A DNA stretch of 64,000 bases from Ridgeia piscesae (Eukaryota; Annelida; Polychaeta; Sabellida; Siboglinidae): the NCBI GenBank assembly GCA_025642075.2, contig JAODUO010000624.1, positions 1 through 64,000 of the forward strand, in the 5' to 3' direction. Within the stretch, counting starts at the first letter, position 1. Every line of letters begins with the position of its first letter. Position numbers and translations under genes: made by a program. Below, in pieces: positions 12,113-39,751 of this stretch. The notes below the pieces were generated by a model that did no database searches, was not told where the DNA came from, and saw only the letters and a program-made list of their open reading frames with translations.

Positions 12113-13745
12113 CGCTCCATTTACCATCGATCCATCAAATGACCGACCCACCCACCCATCCGTCGGGCCGCCCGTCAATCCAATGGTCTCCCCATCCATC
12201 CATCCACCCATCCACCCATCCGGACCATTCACACACCCCCGCCTTCCGGCCTCATTCACCCTTCCGTCGGGCCATCCGCCCGTCCATCCAATCGTCTCCC
12301 CGTCCATCCGGTCCACTCACCCACCCCCGCCTTCCCGCCCCATTCACCCTTCCGTCGGGCCATCCGCCCGTCCATCCAATGGTCTCCCCTTCCATCCATC
12401 CGGTCCACTCACCCACCCCCGCCTTCCCGCCCCATTCACCCTTCCGTCGGGCCATCCGCCCGTCCATCCAATGGTCTCCCCATCCATCCATCCGGTCCAC
12501 TCACCTTCCCCCGCCTTCCCGCCACATTCACCCTTCCGTCGGGCCATCCGCCCGTCCATCCAATCGTCTCCCCATCCATCCATCCGGTCCACTCACTCAC
12601 CCCCGCCTTCCCGCCCCATTCATTCTTCCGTCGGGCCATCCGCCCGTCAATCCAATGGTCTCCCCATCCATCCGGTACTCTCACCCACCCCCGCCTTCCC
12701 GCCACATTCACCCTTCCGTCGGGCCATCCACCCGTCCATCCAATCGTCTCCCCGTCCATCCATCCATCCGGTCCACTCACCCACCCCCGCCTTCCCATCC
12801 CATTCACCCGTCCGTCGGGCCATCCGCCCGTCCATCCAATGATCTCCCCATCCATCCGGTCCACTCAACCACCACGGCCTTCCCGCCACATTCACCCTTC
12901 CGTCGGGCCATCCGCCCGTCCATCCAATGGTCTCCCCGTCCATCCGGTCCACTCACCCACCCCCGCCTTCCCGCCCCATTCATCCTTCCGTCGGGCCATC
13001 CGCCCGTCCATCCAATGGTCTCCCCGTCCATCCGGTACTCTCACCCACCCCCGCCTTCCCGCCACATTCACCCGTCCGTCGGGCCATCCGCCCGTCCATC
13101 CAATCGTCTCCCCGTCCATCCATCCAGCCGGTCTACTCAGCCACCCCCGCCTTCCCGCCACATTCACCCTTCCGTTGGGCCATCCGCCCGTCCATCCAAT
13201 CGTCTCCCCGTCCATCCATCCATCCGGTCTACTCAGCCACCCCCGCCTTCCCGCCCCATTCACCCGTCCGTCGGGCCATCCGCCCGTCCATCCAATGGTC
13301 TCCCCATCCATCCGGTCCACTCACCCACCCCGCCTTCCCGCCCCATTCACCCTCCGTCGGGCCATCCGCCCGTCCATCCAATGGTCTCCCCATCCATCCA
13401 CCATCCGGTCCACTCACCCACCCCCGCCTTCCCGCCCCATTCACCCTTCCGTCGGGCCATCCGCCCGTCCATCCAATGGTCTCCCCATCCATCAATCCAT
13501 CCATCCATCCGGTCCACTCACCCTCCCCCGCCTTCCCATCCCATTCACCCGTCCGTCAGGCCATCCGCCCGTCCATCCAAAGGTATCCCCATCCATCCAC
13601 TCATCCGGTCCACTCACCCACCCACGCTTCCCGCCCCATCCACCACCGCGCTCCATTAACCTTCGATCCATCAAATGACCGACCCACTCATCCGTCGGGC
13701 CACCCGCCCGTTCATCCAATGGTCTCCCCATCCATCCATCCATCC
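12113..13745. repeat. C-rich ~92-bp minisatellite, about 16 units
   Basis: Tandem units of roughly 92 bp contain CCCACCCCCGCCTTCCCGCC, then TCGGGCCATCCGCCCGTCCA, and a variable run of CCAT. The plus strand is almost all C, T and A with few G. Long open frames on both strands (rich in His-Pro-Ser or Gly-Trp-Arg) come from the unit composition and are not genes. Near-identical ~80-bp blocks at 12113-12190 and 13649-13735 bracket the array, pointing to a higher-order duplication. Confidence 0.95.
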
Positions 13746-13755
13746 ATCCATCCGG

Positions 13756-14307
13756 TCGGTCGGTCGGTCGGTCGGTCGGTCGGTCGGTCGGTCGGTCGGT
13801 CGGTCGGTCGGTCGGTCGGTCGGTCGGTCGGTCGGTCGGTCGGTCGGTCGGTCGGTCGGTCGGTCGGTCGGTCGGTCGGTCGGTCGGTCGGTCGGTCGGT
13901 CGGTCGGTCGGTCGGTCGGTCGGTCGGTCGGTCGGTCGGTCGGTCGGTCGGTCGGTCGGTCGGTCGGTCGGTCGGTCGGTCGGTCGTTGTGTCGGTCGGT
14001 CGGTCGGTCGGTCGGTCGGTCGGGTCGTGGTCGGTCGGTCGGTCGGTCGGTCGGTCGGTCGGTCGGTCGGTCGGTCGGTCGGTCGGTCGGTCGGTCGGTC
14101 GGTCGGTCGGTCGGTCGGTCGGTCGGTCGGTCGGTCGGTCGGTCGGTCGGTCGGTCGGTCGGTCGGTCGGTCGGTCGGTCGGTCGGTCGGTCGGTCGGTC
14201 GGTCGGTCGGTCGGTCGGTCGGTCGGTCGGTCGGTCGGTCGGTCGGTCGGTCGGTCGGTCGGTCGGTCGGTCGGTCGGTCGGTCGGTCGGTCGGTCGGTC
14301 GGTCGGT
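13756..14307. repeat. (CGGT)n tetranucleotide array, about 138 copies
   Basis: About 550 bp of CGGT, broken only near 13986-13991 and 14021-14030. It starts directly at the CATCCGGT step found in every unit of the adjoining 92-bp minisatellite, a likely seed. All frames read Ser-Val-Gly-Arg or Pro-Thr-Asp-Arg and are non-coding. Confidence 0.97.
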
Positions 14308-14397
14308 GTTGCAAGAAATAATCATTATAATCTCTTTACAAACTATGTTTATGGGGCAGAGTTTGATTGTTAGCATGGATGGCCTGAGACAGCACAT

Positions 14398-14882
14398 CAT
14401 CCATTCACCCACGCATCCATCCATTCACCCACGCATCTATCCATGCATCCGTCCATTCACCCACGCATCCATCCATTCACCCACGCATCCATCCATTCAT
14501 CCATGCATCCATCCATTCACCCATGGCATCCATCCATTCACCCACGCATCCATCCATTCACCCACGCATCCATCCATTCATCCATGCATCCATCCATTCA
14601 CCCATGGCATCCATCCATTCACCCACGCATCCATCCATTCACCCACGCATCCATCCATTCATCCATGCATCCATCCATTCACCCATGGCATCCATCCATT
14701 CACCCACGCATCCATCCATTCACCCACGCATCCATCCATTCACCAACGCATCCATCCATTCACCCACGCATCCATCCATTCACCCACGCATCCATCCATT
14801 CACCCACGCATCCATCCATTCACCCACGCATCCATCCATTCACCCACGCATCCATCCATTCACCCACGCATCCATCCATCAC
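14398..14882. repeat. Minisatellite with unit CCATCCATTCACCCACGCAT
   Basis: A 20-bp unit is repeated about 24 times, with higher-order units marked by CCATGGCATCC at about 14520, 14602 and 14684 (82-bp spacing). It shares the CCATCCA flavour of the array to its left, so the two may have a common origin. Confidence 0.95.
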
Positions 14883-14989
14883 CCAGCCAACCATTCACCA
14901 CCCGTTCATCCGTCTTTCCTCCCCTCCATCCATTCGTCAATCCAGGGAATTCTGCAGCGTCTCTGGGAATGTGTAATAGTTGAATGTAA

Positions 14990-16255
14990 CAAACGAAAGT
15001 AGTTTGGTAATAATGGGGAGAGCTTCTTCGTCTTCCAAATGCCACGCGTTGTGATCTCGTCAAGTTGAGAATTCCCAAGGTGTACAGCGCAACAAATAAC
15101 TACTTGAAAACATTAGAATGCAATGATAAGAAAAATTATTCAAAATTATGGAGTTAATAATTCACTCTGGGATTTTGGGTGGTTATAATCAAAATATCCT
15201 GATGAATGGGCTAATTGGGGATCAACTGGGGTCACTTCAGAAGTGGCCACAGAGACTCTGGTGGTGCAGGAGAAACCCCTGCCGTAACTACCTCGCATAG
15301 ACTCGCTTCCGGGCTCTTAGCTTAGAATCTCCTTAACTTCGTGTGTGAAGCTAACGGTAGTGTCAGCTTAAAGATAAATCGGAAGCGAGTCTATGTTTGG
15401 CAAGTGCCTAGTCTGAGCAGGTAATACGGTTTCTCGCCATTTCACACGAGCTTCTATGTAAACCTTAGAGTAGATATTTTACAAATAACAGTTTATCATT
15501 TCATACTAATGTAATGTGTAACTGTTTAGGTTTTATATGATAGTTGTTACTGAACTCGTGCCTTTTATGTATATAGGTTTGTACGTATGTACGTATGTCA
15601 CATCCCATATGTATGTAATGTTATGAGTATAGCAAAGAGAAGCTATGAAATGTGGTAACTGGGATCAAGGCAACAGCGTAGATGAGGAAGATTATTTAAC
15701 ATTTAATGAAGACCAACGAAGCGTTGTATTTAAATAGAAAGTCAGCCAGTCCAGGATGTGCTCCTGTGACCCAATGACCAGTGGACATCTACTGCAGCAC
15801 TGCCCACTACAGAATGACCATCAGTGATACACGTGACCAGACGGCACCCCCTGGATGATACAATGTAGGATGACTGCGATGCATAGAAGAATACACATTA
15901 TTCGCGAGTGCGACCGACGTTCCTGTTTAGATAGTGATTGACAATAAAGAAGAGATGTAGGGCCAGATTAGCAATAGCTAGGAAACTGAGAAATAGATGT
16001 TTAGTGACAGGGTTAATACGTGTATAAACTAATACAATCCTCGTGTGCATTGGCTCGTGGCCGGGGGACCACGTACCATGGAGTGACCTTGATCTCTGTT
16101 TTTCGTTTCTTTACTCATTAATCCATTGCATACTTTTTGATCTCTTACACAAAACTTCATCTTAGCTTGTTCCAAAAACTTACGCACTATCGTGTTTCAG
16201 GAGAACAACCTATGATGCGTCAAGAGAATAAAGAGAAGCTCGCCAGACCCGCTAG
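14990..16255. other. No gene seen; one foldback motif
   Basis: No exon is supported. The only structure noted is a perfect 16-bp inverted repeat, CATAGACTCGCTTCCG at 15296-15311 and its complement at 15380-15395, with weaker pairing inside and outside. This suggests a small decayed MITE. Confidence 0.4.
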
Positions 16256-16257
16256 AA

Positions 16258-16558
<301 letters not shown>

Positions 16559-17298
16559 GTGTAGAGGTGTTGGGTGCGACAGCCCACCTAAGTGCAACAA
16601 TTCGACAACGGCGCCTTTGGCGGCGCACGGGACAGGTACTGCCTTCGAATGAGGAAAGGACGACTCCAAATGATGATGCATTCTTGGTGAACGAATAAAA
16701 CAGACTCATTGGAAGTGTGCTACAATTATAAGGCAATTCAGTTCACGGACGTGTCAGCTTAACGAGTAGGGACATGCGTTGTACATTACCAGTTCTCGGG
16801 TTGGAGACGCGTTATACACTTCCGGTACAGCGTGCAAGTTCATTGGCATTTATATACGTAGCCTTCATGAATAAAACATTGTGTAACTCAAGTTTGCTGT
16901 GATGTTCACAATGTATACGTCCGTACAATGTATTCGTTTCGGATTGGGCCTATATGAAGTTGCAACGCCAAAGTTTAGGCTAAGTCTAGGCTTATAATTA
17001 TGATTAATACACACATAGTAATACCGTTGCAAAAGAAAAAACAAAGTCCATGCCAAGAAACACGAAGTATGGTTAAATTAAACCGGAAGTCATGATGCCG
17101 GAAATGGAAGTATCGCCGATGTACTGAGTGTTCAATCATTACGCATACTTATTGCTCTCTATTCCCCTTTAGGTGTGCGTGCGTGCGTGCGTGCGTGGAT
17201 TCGTTCTTACCCTGTAAACTCCAGGCCTGGAGACGTCTCATGGAAGAGAAATATGCAAATGTTGATGCGATTCCCCTTAGGCGGTTTTACAGACGGTA

Positions 17299-17551
17299 CC
17301 CTTACAAAAATACCATTGAATGGTCCTATCGGGTATGATGGCCAAGGGTATTTGAATGGTATCTGAATGGTTTTTGAATGGTATTTTGGATTCTTTGTAC
17401 CGTTCAGTGGTATTGAATGGTATTTTAAATTACCGTTGAGAGTACCACTAAGTCCTGCTGAAATGTTATTGAATGGTTCAATGGTACTGAATGACACTGA
17501 ATGGTATTCAATGGTAATCAGTGGTATACCATTGGCTCTTTTTTGTAAGGG
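17299..17551. mobile_element. MITE-like element with CCCTTACAAAA terminal inverted repeats
   Basis: The ends are CCCTTACAAAAA at 17299-17310 and the complement TTTTTTGTAAGGG at 17539-17551. The 253-bp interior has no coding capacity. It is built from many copies of GAATGGTA and its variants, with both ends next to an ACCATTG step. Short inverted termini plus internal subterminal repeats are typical of non-autonomous DNA transposons. No clear target-site duplication is visible, so the superfamily stays open. Confidence 0.6.
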
Positions 17552-17607
17552 GGTGGGTGGCCCGGTATCAGTCGCGACGTAACGAGGTTTATCGATAGCT
17601 GTGATAC

Positions 17608-18369
17608 TTGCCGACGCAATCGATCGACACAGAGAACAACCTCTTCGTTTGGTTGAACTACCCGGAAGACCATGGGAAAAGTCGCCATGGATATGTGATA
17701 ACAGAGCGAGCTGTGCAGACGGCGAAAAGATTGCTAGACCTCGACGAACCGGAGATAGGTCTGTTGGACTATCTTGCGTCGCCACTCAGTGCAATCGGCG
17801 TATCACCTGCAGTGGCACTAATGGATCGTCAACTCGCCACACGACTGCCCGTTGTGAGAGAACAATTGTCGCCACGTCAACACCGAGATGGGGACATCCG
17901 ATACTCCGATCAACGTGCCAAAACGACGTACAAGCGATGTTACGATCGGCGACATGGTGTACGCAAATTACCGCTGTTACAAAATGGCGAACCAGTGTTG
18001 CTGAAATTGGATGGGGAGAAGCAGTGGTCGACACCGAGCACTGTGTTCAGAAGTGACCCGCAGAACCGGTCATATGTTGTGAAAACCGATGCAGGTATCA
18101 GCTATCGCAGAAATCGAAAGCACCTCGATCCAAGGTGTGCCGAACGTGCTTCCACCAGTGCCCAACAATGAGCCTGATGATACGCAGTCATTTAGGCTGA
18201 GGATCCAGGCGAAATCTTGCCGCCGGACGGTACAGGTGATGAAGTCGTGCCGCCGGACGATCCCGGTGATGCAGTCGAGCTGCCAATGGACGTTCCCGCC
18301 GGACTGAATAAGGCGGCAGTGTATACCAGGTGTGGCCGAGCAGTCCGTCGGCCGGTAAAATTTGAGTAA
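17608..18369 (+). pseudogene. Gypsy pol 3' end (integrase C-terminus)
   Basis: The open part at 17608-18171 reads ERAVQTAKRLLD, then LLDYLASPLSAIGVSPA, then a basic region and RSYVVKTDAGISYRRNRKHL, the usual end of Ty3/gypsy integrase. After the stop at 18171 another frame continues to VYTRCGRAVRRPVKFE and a TAA at 18367-18369, matching the typical pol C-terminus, so a frameshift lies near 18170. The catalytic integrase core is not present upstream. The polypurine tract follows directly. Confidence 0.75.
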
Positions 18370-18394
18370 CATTACGTGGTTCGATTTGAACTTT

Positions 18395-18407
18395 GAAAGA
18401 GGGGAGA
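18395..18407 (+). promoter_or_regulatory. Polypurine tract of gypsy element
   Basis: GAAAGAGGGGAGA lies 25 bp after the pol stop and directly before TGTCACG. This is the expected place for the plus-strand primer at the 3' LTR border. Confidence 0.75.
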
Positions 18408-19430
18408 TGTCACGAAATCGTTAAATTAACCGGGACAAACATTTCAATGGGTGAAACCGAATTTTGCCGGACTTCGTGCGGGGATGACAACGAACCAGGC
18501 TGAGACTGCAGAATCGACATGTTGTATTTTGCCTGAAATAAAGTCATTCTTATTGTTATCTGACGTTACAAACGTTACATATACAAACATAGATATGTAT
18601 GTATGTATGTATGCATGTATGTATGTACGTATGTATCTTATATAATGTTTTTTTTACTTTTTACACATGTTATACACAATGCCCGTCTGCAAGAAATTGT
18701 AATTGCCCTTACAGATACAGGGATGAATAAAGTTTCATTGTATGGTATTGTAAATGGGGCGCGCCTTGCGGAGTTACAGGACCAATAGCCATGATCTATC
18801 CACTAGGGGGCACTAGTTGTATTGATTTGTCGAAGAAATCTGGAGAGAAGCCTTTTTATATTCCCTTTATATTTCATGATCCTTTTGTTTTTGGGAATGC
18901 CGTGGGGTTAAATCTCTTTTGGAAGCACATTAGAACATTTTGTTTTTACTGTCATTGTGGTCTTGACTTGTTACACCACTTTGACATTTATATATAAGCC
19001 TAACCCTCGTACTGGGCGATAATAGGTGTTTATTTTCGTGTTGCTGATTTGTGGATGAAACCAGAGTACTGCTTGATGTATTTATCTGAAATTACTGTAG
19101 GAGATTACTGTGACGACTACCTTTGTTCCCACTGATCACTGTTAGATAGGCTAACCCCCTGTCGTGTAGGTAGCTATAAATATTTACGATGTTGCTATAG
19201 CAACGATAACAACATTACGCCAACGCCCGTGAATCGTGCGATCTCGTCTGGAATCTAGACTGTGACGCTATCAATCATTTAGCGCACATATAAAAGTTTC
19301 GGTTGTGAACTTGCACAGTCACAGCTGTACTTAAAGGAGCTTGTCTTAACGCTCAGTCTTAGCTGTTTAATAAGTCTAGCTGCACTAACTCAACGTCGCA
19401 ACCAACTGACAACTACCAACATATCAAATT
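18408..19430 (+). mobile_element. Putative 3' LTR of gypsy element (right end uncertain)
   Basis: The segment starts with TGT after the polypurine tract. AATAAA signals occur at about 18537 and 18725 and a TATAAAA box at about 19289. No matching 5' LTR is present in the window, so the right border cannot be set; the end given is a guess. A short GTAT microsatellite lies at about 18596-18636. Confidence 0.4.
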
Positions 19431-19439
19431 CTGGTGCAG

Positions 19440-20690
19440 TGTTGGTAATGTAGGTACACCTCTTTACATTGTTACTGGGTGATGGTTCACCACACTCCAA
19501 CCTGGAACAAATAAATGCTAAAGAGTTACAATATGGATATCTTTCACAAATGTTTCTCATATTTTTTATGAAAACGGCATGTCTACATTAATATGGCAAA
19601 CCATCACCCAGTAATCATATATATTATTATTAATAATTTTTTTTCTTAAATGTGCATAAAGTATGTGACTGACAGTGCATTAATATTTTATGTAACGTGT
19701 GGAGTAGTAATTACCGAGCTCCGGTACAACATGATTGATTTTGGATGACGTTCGATGGCAATGATGCTGGTTTTCTGAGTGAACCTAGTTTAGGCCTTAC
19801 TGTTTCGCAATGTTGGGACAATTGAAGGTTGGTTCTAGTTAGCTTGCAGCATTTGTTACATTACATTAGCTGACTGCTATGTAGGTCTATATGCTGGCTC
19901 AGAAGGTGGTTAATCTTGGTAGTTACAACAAGGCTGAGGATGAATGTGACTTCCACTTAACAAGTCATCAGTGGTAATACTGGATACAGGATTCTTTCTG
20001 TTGATATTTAGAAAGATTAACCAATCATATGTGTTGTGCATTAATTTCTATGTCATTGTTAAACCATTTGTTTTAAATCTTAACAAAATGCACCCATGGA
20101 CATAACAAATAAAAATATGGATCAAAATAGGGCGATTTCAGGACCATGAGTTAAACTGATCATCAGGGTCAAATTCATCGAGTCGGACTCGCCATGGGTG
20201 AAACGTTTCTAACATTGCTGACAGTTGCATCACAGGGGTTTTCTAACCATGTGAATAAATCATAATTTTATGTATGCAGCATAAATATATCTAAATTATT
20301 ATGACTAGTGGATCTCTTGTTTATTTCTGTTTTTCTGTATTAATGTTTGTGTGTATATATGTGTGTGTGTGTTATTATGTATATATATGTTTGGCTGAAT
20401 ACAAAGCTCTTTTGCAAACGCATATATGCTTTGTCACAGCAAACAAGTCACGATTCCTTATAAACAAGGAGCATTGTCCGACATAAATACGACATTATGA
20501 TGCAAGTCAAATGCCTTTTATGTTAACATTCTTACAGACAATTAATGTACACACATTATTGATCTTAGTTTATGCTGAGTCATGCATGATACATGTCTAG
20601 GATGTATGGTGCAAGCAATCTCATCATCACACCATATTCTTTCTAGCATGTGCGTAAGTTACCAGTTGTTAACTTGTTTATATGCTATTT
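19440..20690. other. No gene seen
   Basis: Sequence between the gypsy LTR and gene A. No exon is recognised. An upstream non-coding first exon of gene A probably lies here or further left, because its first coding exon begins at a splice acceptor. Confidence 0.35.
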
Positions 20691-20712
20691 CTTTCAGACC
20701 GTGTTATCTGCA

Positions 20713-36553
<15,841 letters not shown>

Positions 36554-39500
36554 AGCACACAGGGGACGACCAGTGGACACGCCACTCAAGGACACTGCTG
36601 ACCGATGAGGGACCGGCCAGTAGTGGCAAAGATGTACCTTGTGTGGGATCATCTACAATTTATGTATGGAACCACAGAAAACAGTCTGACCCTAGCTGTT
36701 TGTATACAGTACATATATATATATATATATATAATTATATATGTACATGTATATACACATACTGGCAGGATTCTCTTACTCATCCCACGCATATGTGATT
36801 TGTCGATGGTCCCTGTGCTTGTTGTATGGGTGTGCCAATAAGAAGCAATGATCTGAAATTATACATTTTATCATAGCAGTGTTGTTGTAAATCAAGTTGC
36901 CATCTATGCACGTCTGCTTATTAGGTGCCTGTTACATTTATTGTTATTATTTACTGTTAATACAAGGCTCAATGCCAAGCAGGGATTCCTGTGATAACGT
37001 TGTTATATGATACCAAGTTGACACCAAGGAGTGATTTGAGTATCTGCCACCAGGGTGACTTCTTGTTAAAGAATATGTTGTTATCCACATGTATGTTGAT
37101 TATAATGTAAGCTGCTGCATTGTTTATGGCATTTTAAAGGAAAGGGAAACACCACACATATCGAGGCAGGAGAAGCCATCTTTTAAGGATCAGCAATTAT
37201 TTCATCAACTGTAATGACATCTTGCAATCACAGGAATCAATTATTTCACAGATAGAAATGACACAGGTTACATGTTTGTGGCTGTTATGCACTGTGTTAG
37301 TAATGTTATTATATTTATGTAGTATATGCAGCATTTATAGAGTATCTGAAACTTACAGCAGAGATTTCACGATGTTGCTCAAGTTTTATATTCAATGTAT
37401 CCCAGGATGTATGATCTATCAAAATAATGGCTGTGCCAGCAATGGCTGCCAAACAATGTTGCTCAATTAAGCGATTGTGATGAACAAATCAGATGAATAC
37501 ATGATATAATGCAAATGTCCATTTTATGATTTTAATGGTAATAGTGAAAATTATTAAAATATATTATAATATTTAATAAAGCTGTCCTGTGATATAGCAA
37601 TGGAGGTTACGTAACATTAGAAATGATTGGTGGTTGTAAGCTAGGTTGTGAAAATGTGTGCATGGATAATAATACACTAGTACACACACATTCATACACT
37701 ATATACTTGTGTATGAGATTATATAAGTGCATGACATGTTTATTACTATACCTTTGACTCAGCAAGATGTTGAGGTCAGGGTGGACATGAGTGAAACGAA
37801 CAGTATTTACCCTTTGTGTGCAATTACTATTTCACAAACTAAGAGACAAGGATGATATCCAGATATAAGAGTTGTATTTGTTGCACATCATTATCACTGA
37901 CTATTGCAAACAGTGGTGCCTTAGGTTGCATTCACAATTATATTTATTCCAAAGGAGCTAGACCAGGATAAAATTAAGGCTATTTGTTACATATAAATTT
38001 AACTGAGCATAATATTACGTAACATACATGCAATGCACTGTCGTATCACAATGTTCACAGACCAGGATGAAAACGGTGGTGTTTAACATATCATAAAAGC
38101 ATACCTCGGTAATAATTATTCTGTGCATCAGAGACGTGCTCATTATGCTGTACACTGTTTTCTGAACTGCTTTGTCAAATTGATGGCTACTGAGCAAATG
38201 ACGAGAAGTTCTTCATCAACTATGTATGGAGTGAACAGTTTATTGCACATCCAGAGACAGCTGTACAAGTGGTTGAAGAATAGAAACATGGTCTGCAGCA
38301 ATACGTGACATTTGCCACAAAGATAAACAGTGGTTATTTAGTGTTAGACAGAAGTGTTCTATGTATATTTTTGTTGCTGGTTACAATAATAATAAACATC
38401 ATTGATATAGTCATGTATGATTTGGTGACATTCAAAGAGCAATGTAGAGCCATTCTTGTGTGGTTTGATCTATTTGTTTTTAATTAATTGATTACCTTAA
38501 TGGTTTTGACTGTATAATTTGTTGTATATATACATGCAATACCATCCGATATATTTTTATTCTCACTGTACGCCACCGTAGTAGCATATCATTAAATATA
38601 TGTCAAAACTAAATAGACAAGCAGCTTAGTTGTTGAGTTAGATAGCTGCAGCAGCTATAGTGGCTTATGACTGTCATTCGACACGTGGTCACGTAGAATA
38701 ATGACAGCAGGTAATGTGATGTCAACCTTTCTGACGTCTGAGAACTTGACACTCTAGTAACCTTGCTGAAGGGAGGCTGAGTCTTCACATTTGTCTGTTG
38801 CAGTTTTCTTTGTTCCTGTGAAGTAATTAATATACATTGTATCCTAAATATATACATAATGAATGACTAATCTAACGTACCCTATCTGCTTATCTTCACT
38901 TTGAGAAAACCTGACACCATGTGTGTGTGCGCATGTGCGTGTGTGCATGTGTGTGTGTGTGTGTGCAATATGTGCATGTGTGTGCATGTGTGTGCATGTG
39001 CATGTGTGTGTGCATGTGTGTGTGCATGCATGTGTATGTGTGCATGTATACATGTGAGTGTGTGCAAGTGCGTGTGTGGGTGTGGGTGATTTGCCACTAT
39101 TTAGTAACAAAACTGACAAATTGTGTTTTGTGCAACTTTTTTAAATCCTTACATAGCTTTTATTAATTACCTAGTTTATTAAAATGTATTCCTTGTTTTA
39201 ATTATTGTTGAATGTAAAGTACATTTTTAAAAGCAAGTGAAACTTGACCAGTTATTTTGATTCATAGTGTGAATTAACTTTGAATCTGTGGCATGTATGT
39301 ATCTTACTAGTCTTGAATTATTTGTGGGAGAAACTCGACTTGGACATTGAAAGATGAGATGATAAGGTACGCATTTATGTATCTCAAAATCACACAACAT
39401 TTATCGGAACACAACCTAACGCGGCACACAGCTATTTTTGGCCCGTGTCCTGAACAAACACAGCCAGGTGACTTACACCCAATTCACTGGGGCAGGTCAC

Positions 39501-39650
39501 ATGTCTTTGTTTCATAACAGTACACTGATGAAGTAAACAAATCAGATATCTGTGAATAATTGCATGGGTTTGAACTACAAATTGTGCTGTGTTCACTTAC
39601 ATATGGCTGCCTGCCCACAACAGTGTGGTGTAGAAATCACTGTACTTGCA
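36554..39650. other. Convergent intergenic region and 3' UTRs
   Basis: The 3' UTR of gene A enters from the left and that of gene B from the right. No extra gene was recognised. There is a short AT tract at about 36714-36738 and an impure GT/GCAT microsatellite at about 38921-39088. Confidence 0.5.
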
Positions 39651-39751
39651 CTAGGCTGATTGCAGGAGGTCAAGCAGTTGTGACACAGATATCCCGTGCA
39701 GCTTCGCATAGTTCATTGCACTCAGCAGTTTTCTCTCCAGTTCCAGGAGCG
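39651..39751 (-). CDS. Gene B terminal coding exon 8 (residues 177-208)
   Basis: Acceptor CGTCTACAG; reads LLELERKLLSAMNYAKLHGI and ends SVSQLLDLLQSA before TAG. The single base left by exon 7 completes an Ala codon, so phase fits. Confidence 0.65.

Noticed and set aside
11976..14983. Long open frames (up to about 506 codons) rich in His-Pro-Ser, Ser-Val-Gly-Arg or Pro-Thr-Asp-Arg
   Set aside because: They lie wholly in satellite DNA and are open in several frames on both strands because the repeat lacks stops. No domain, no exon structure.
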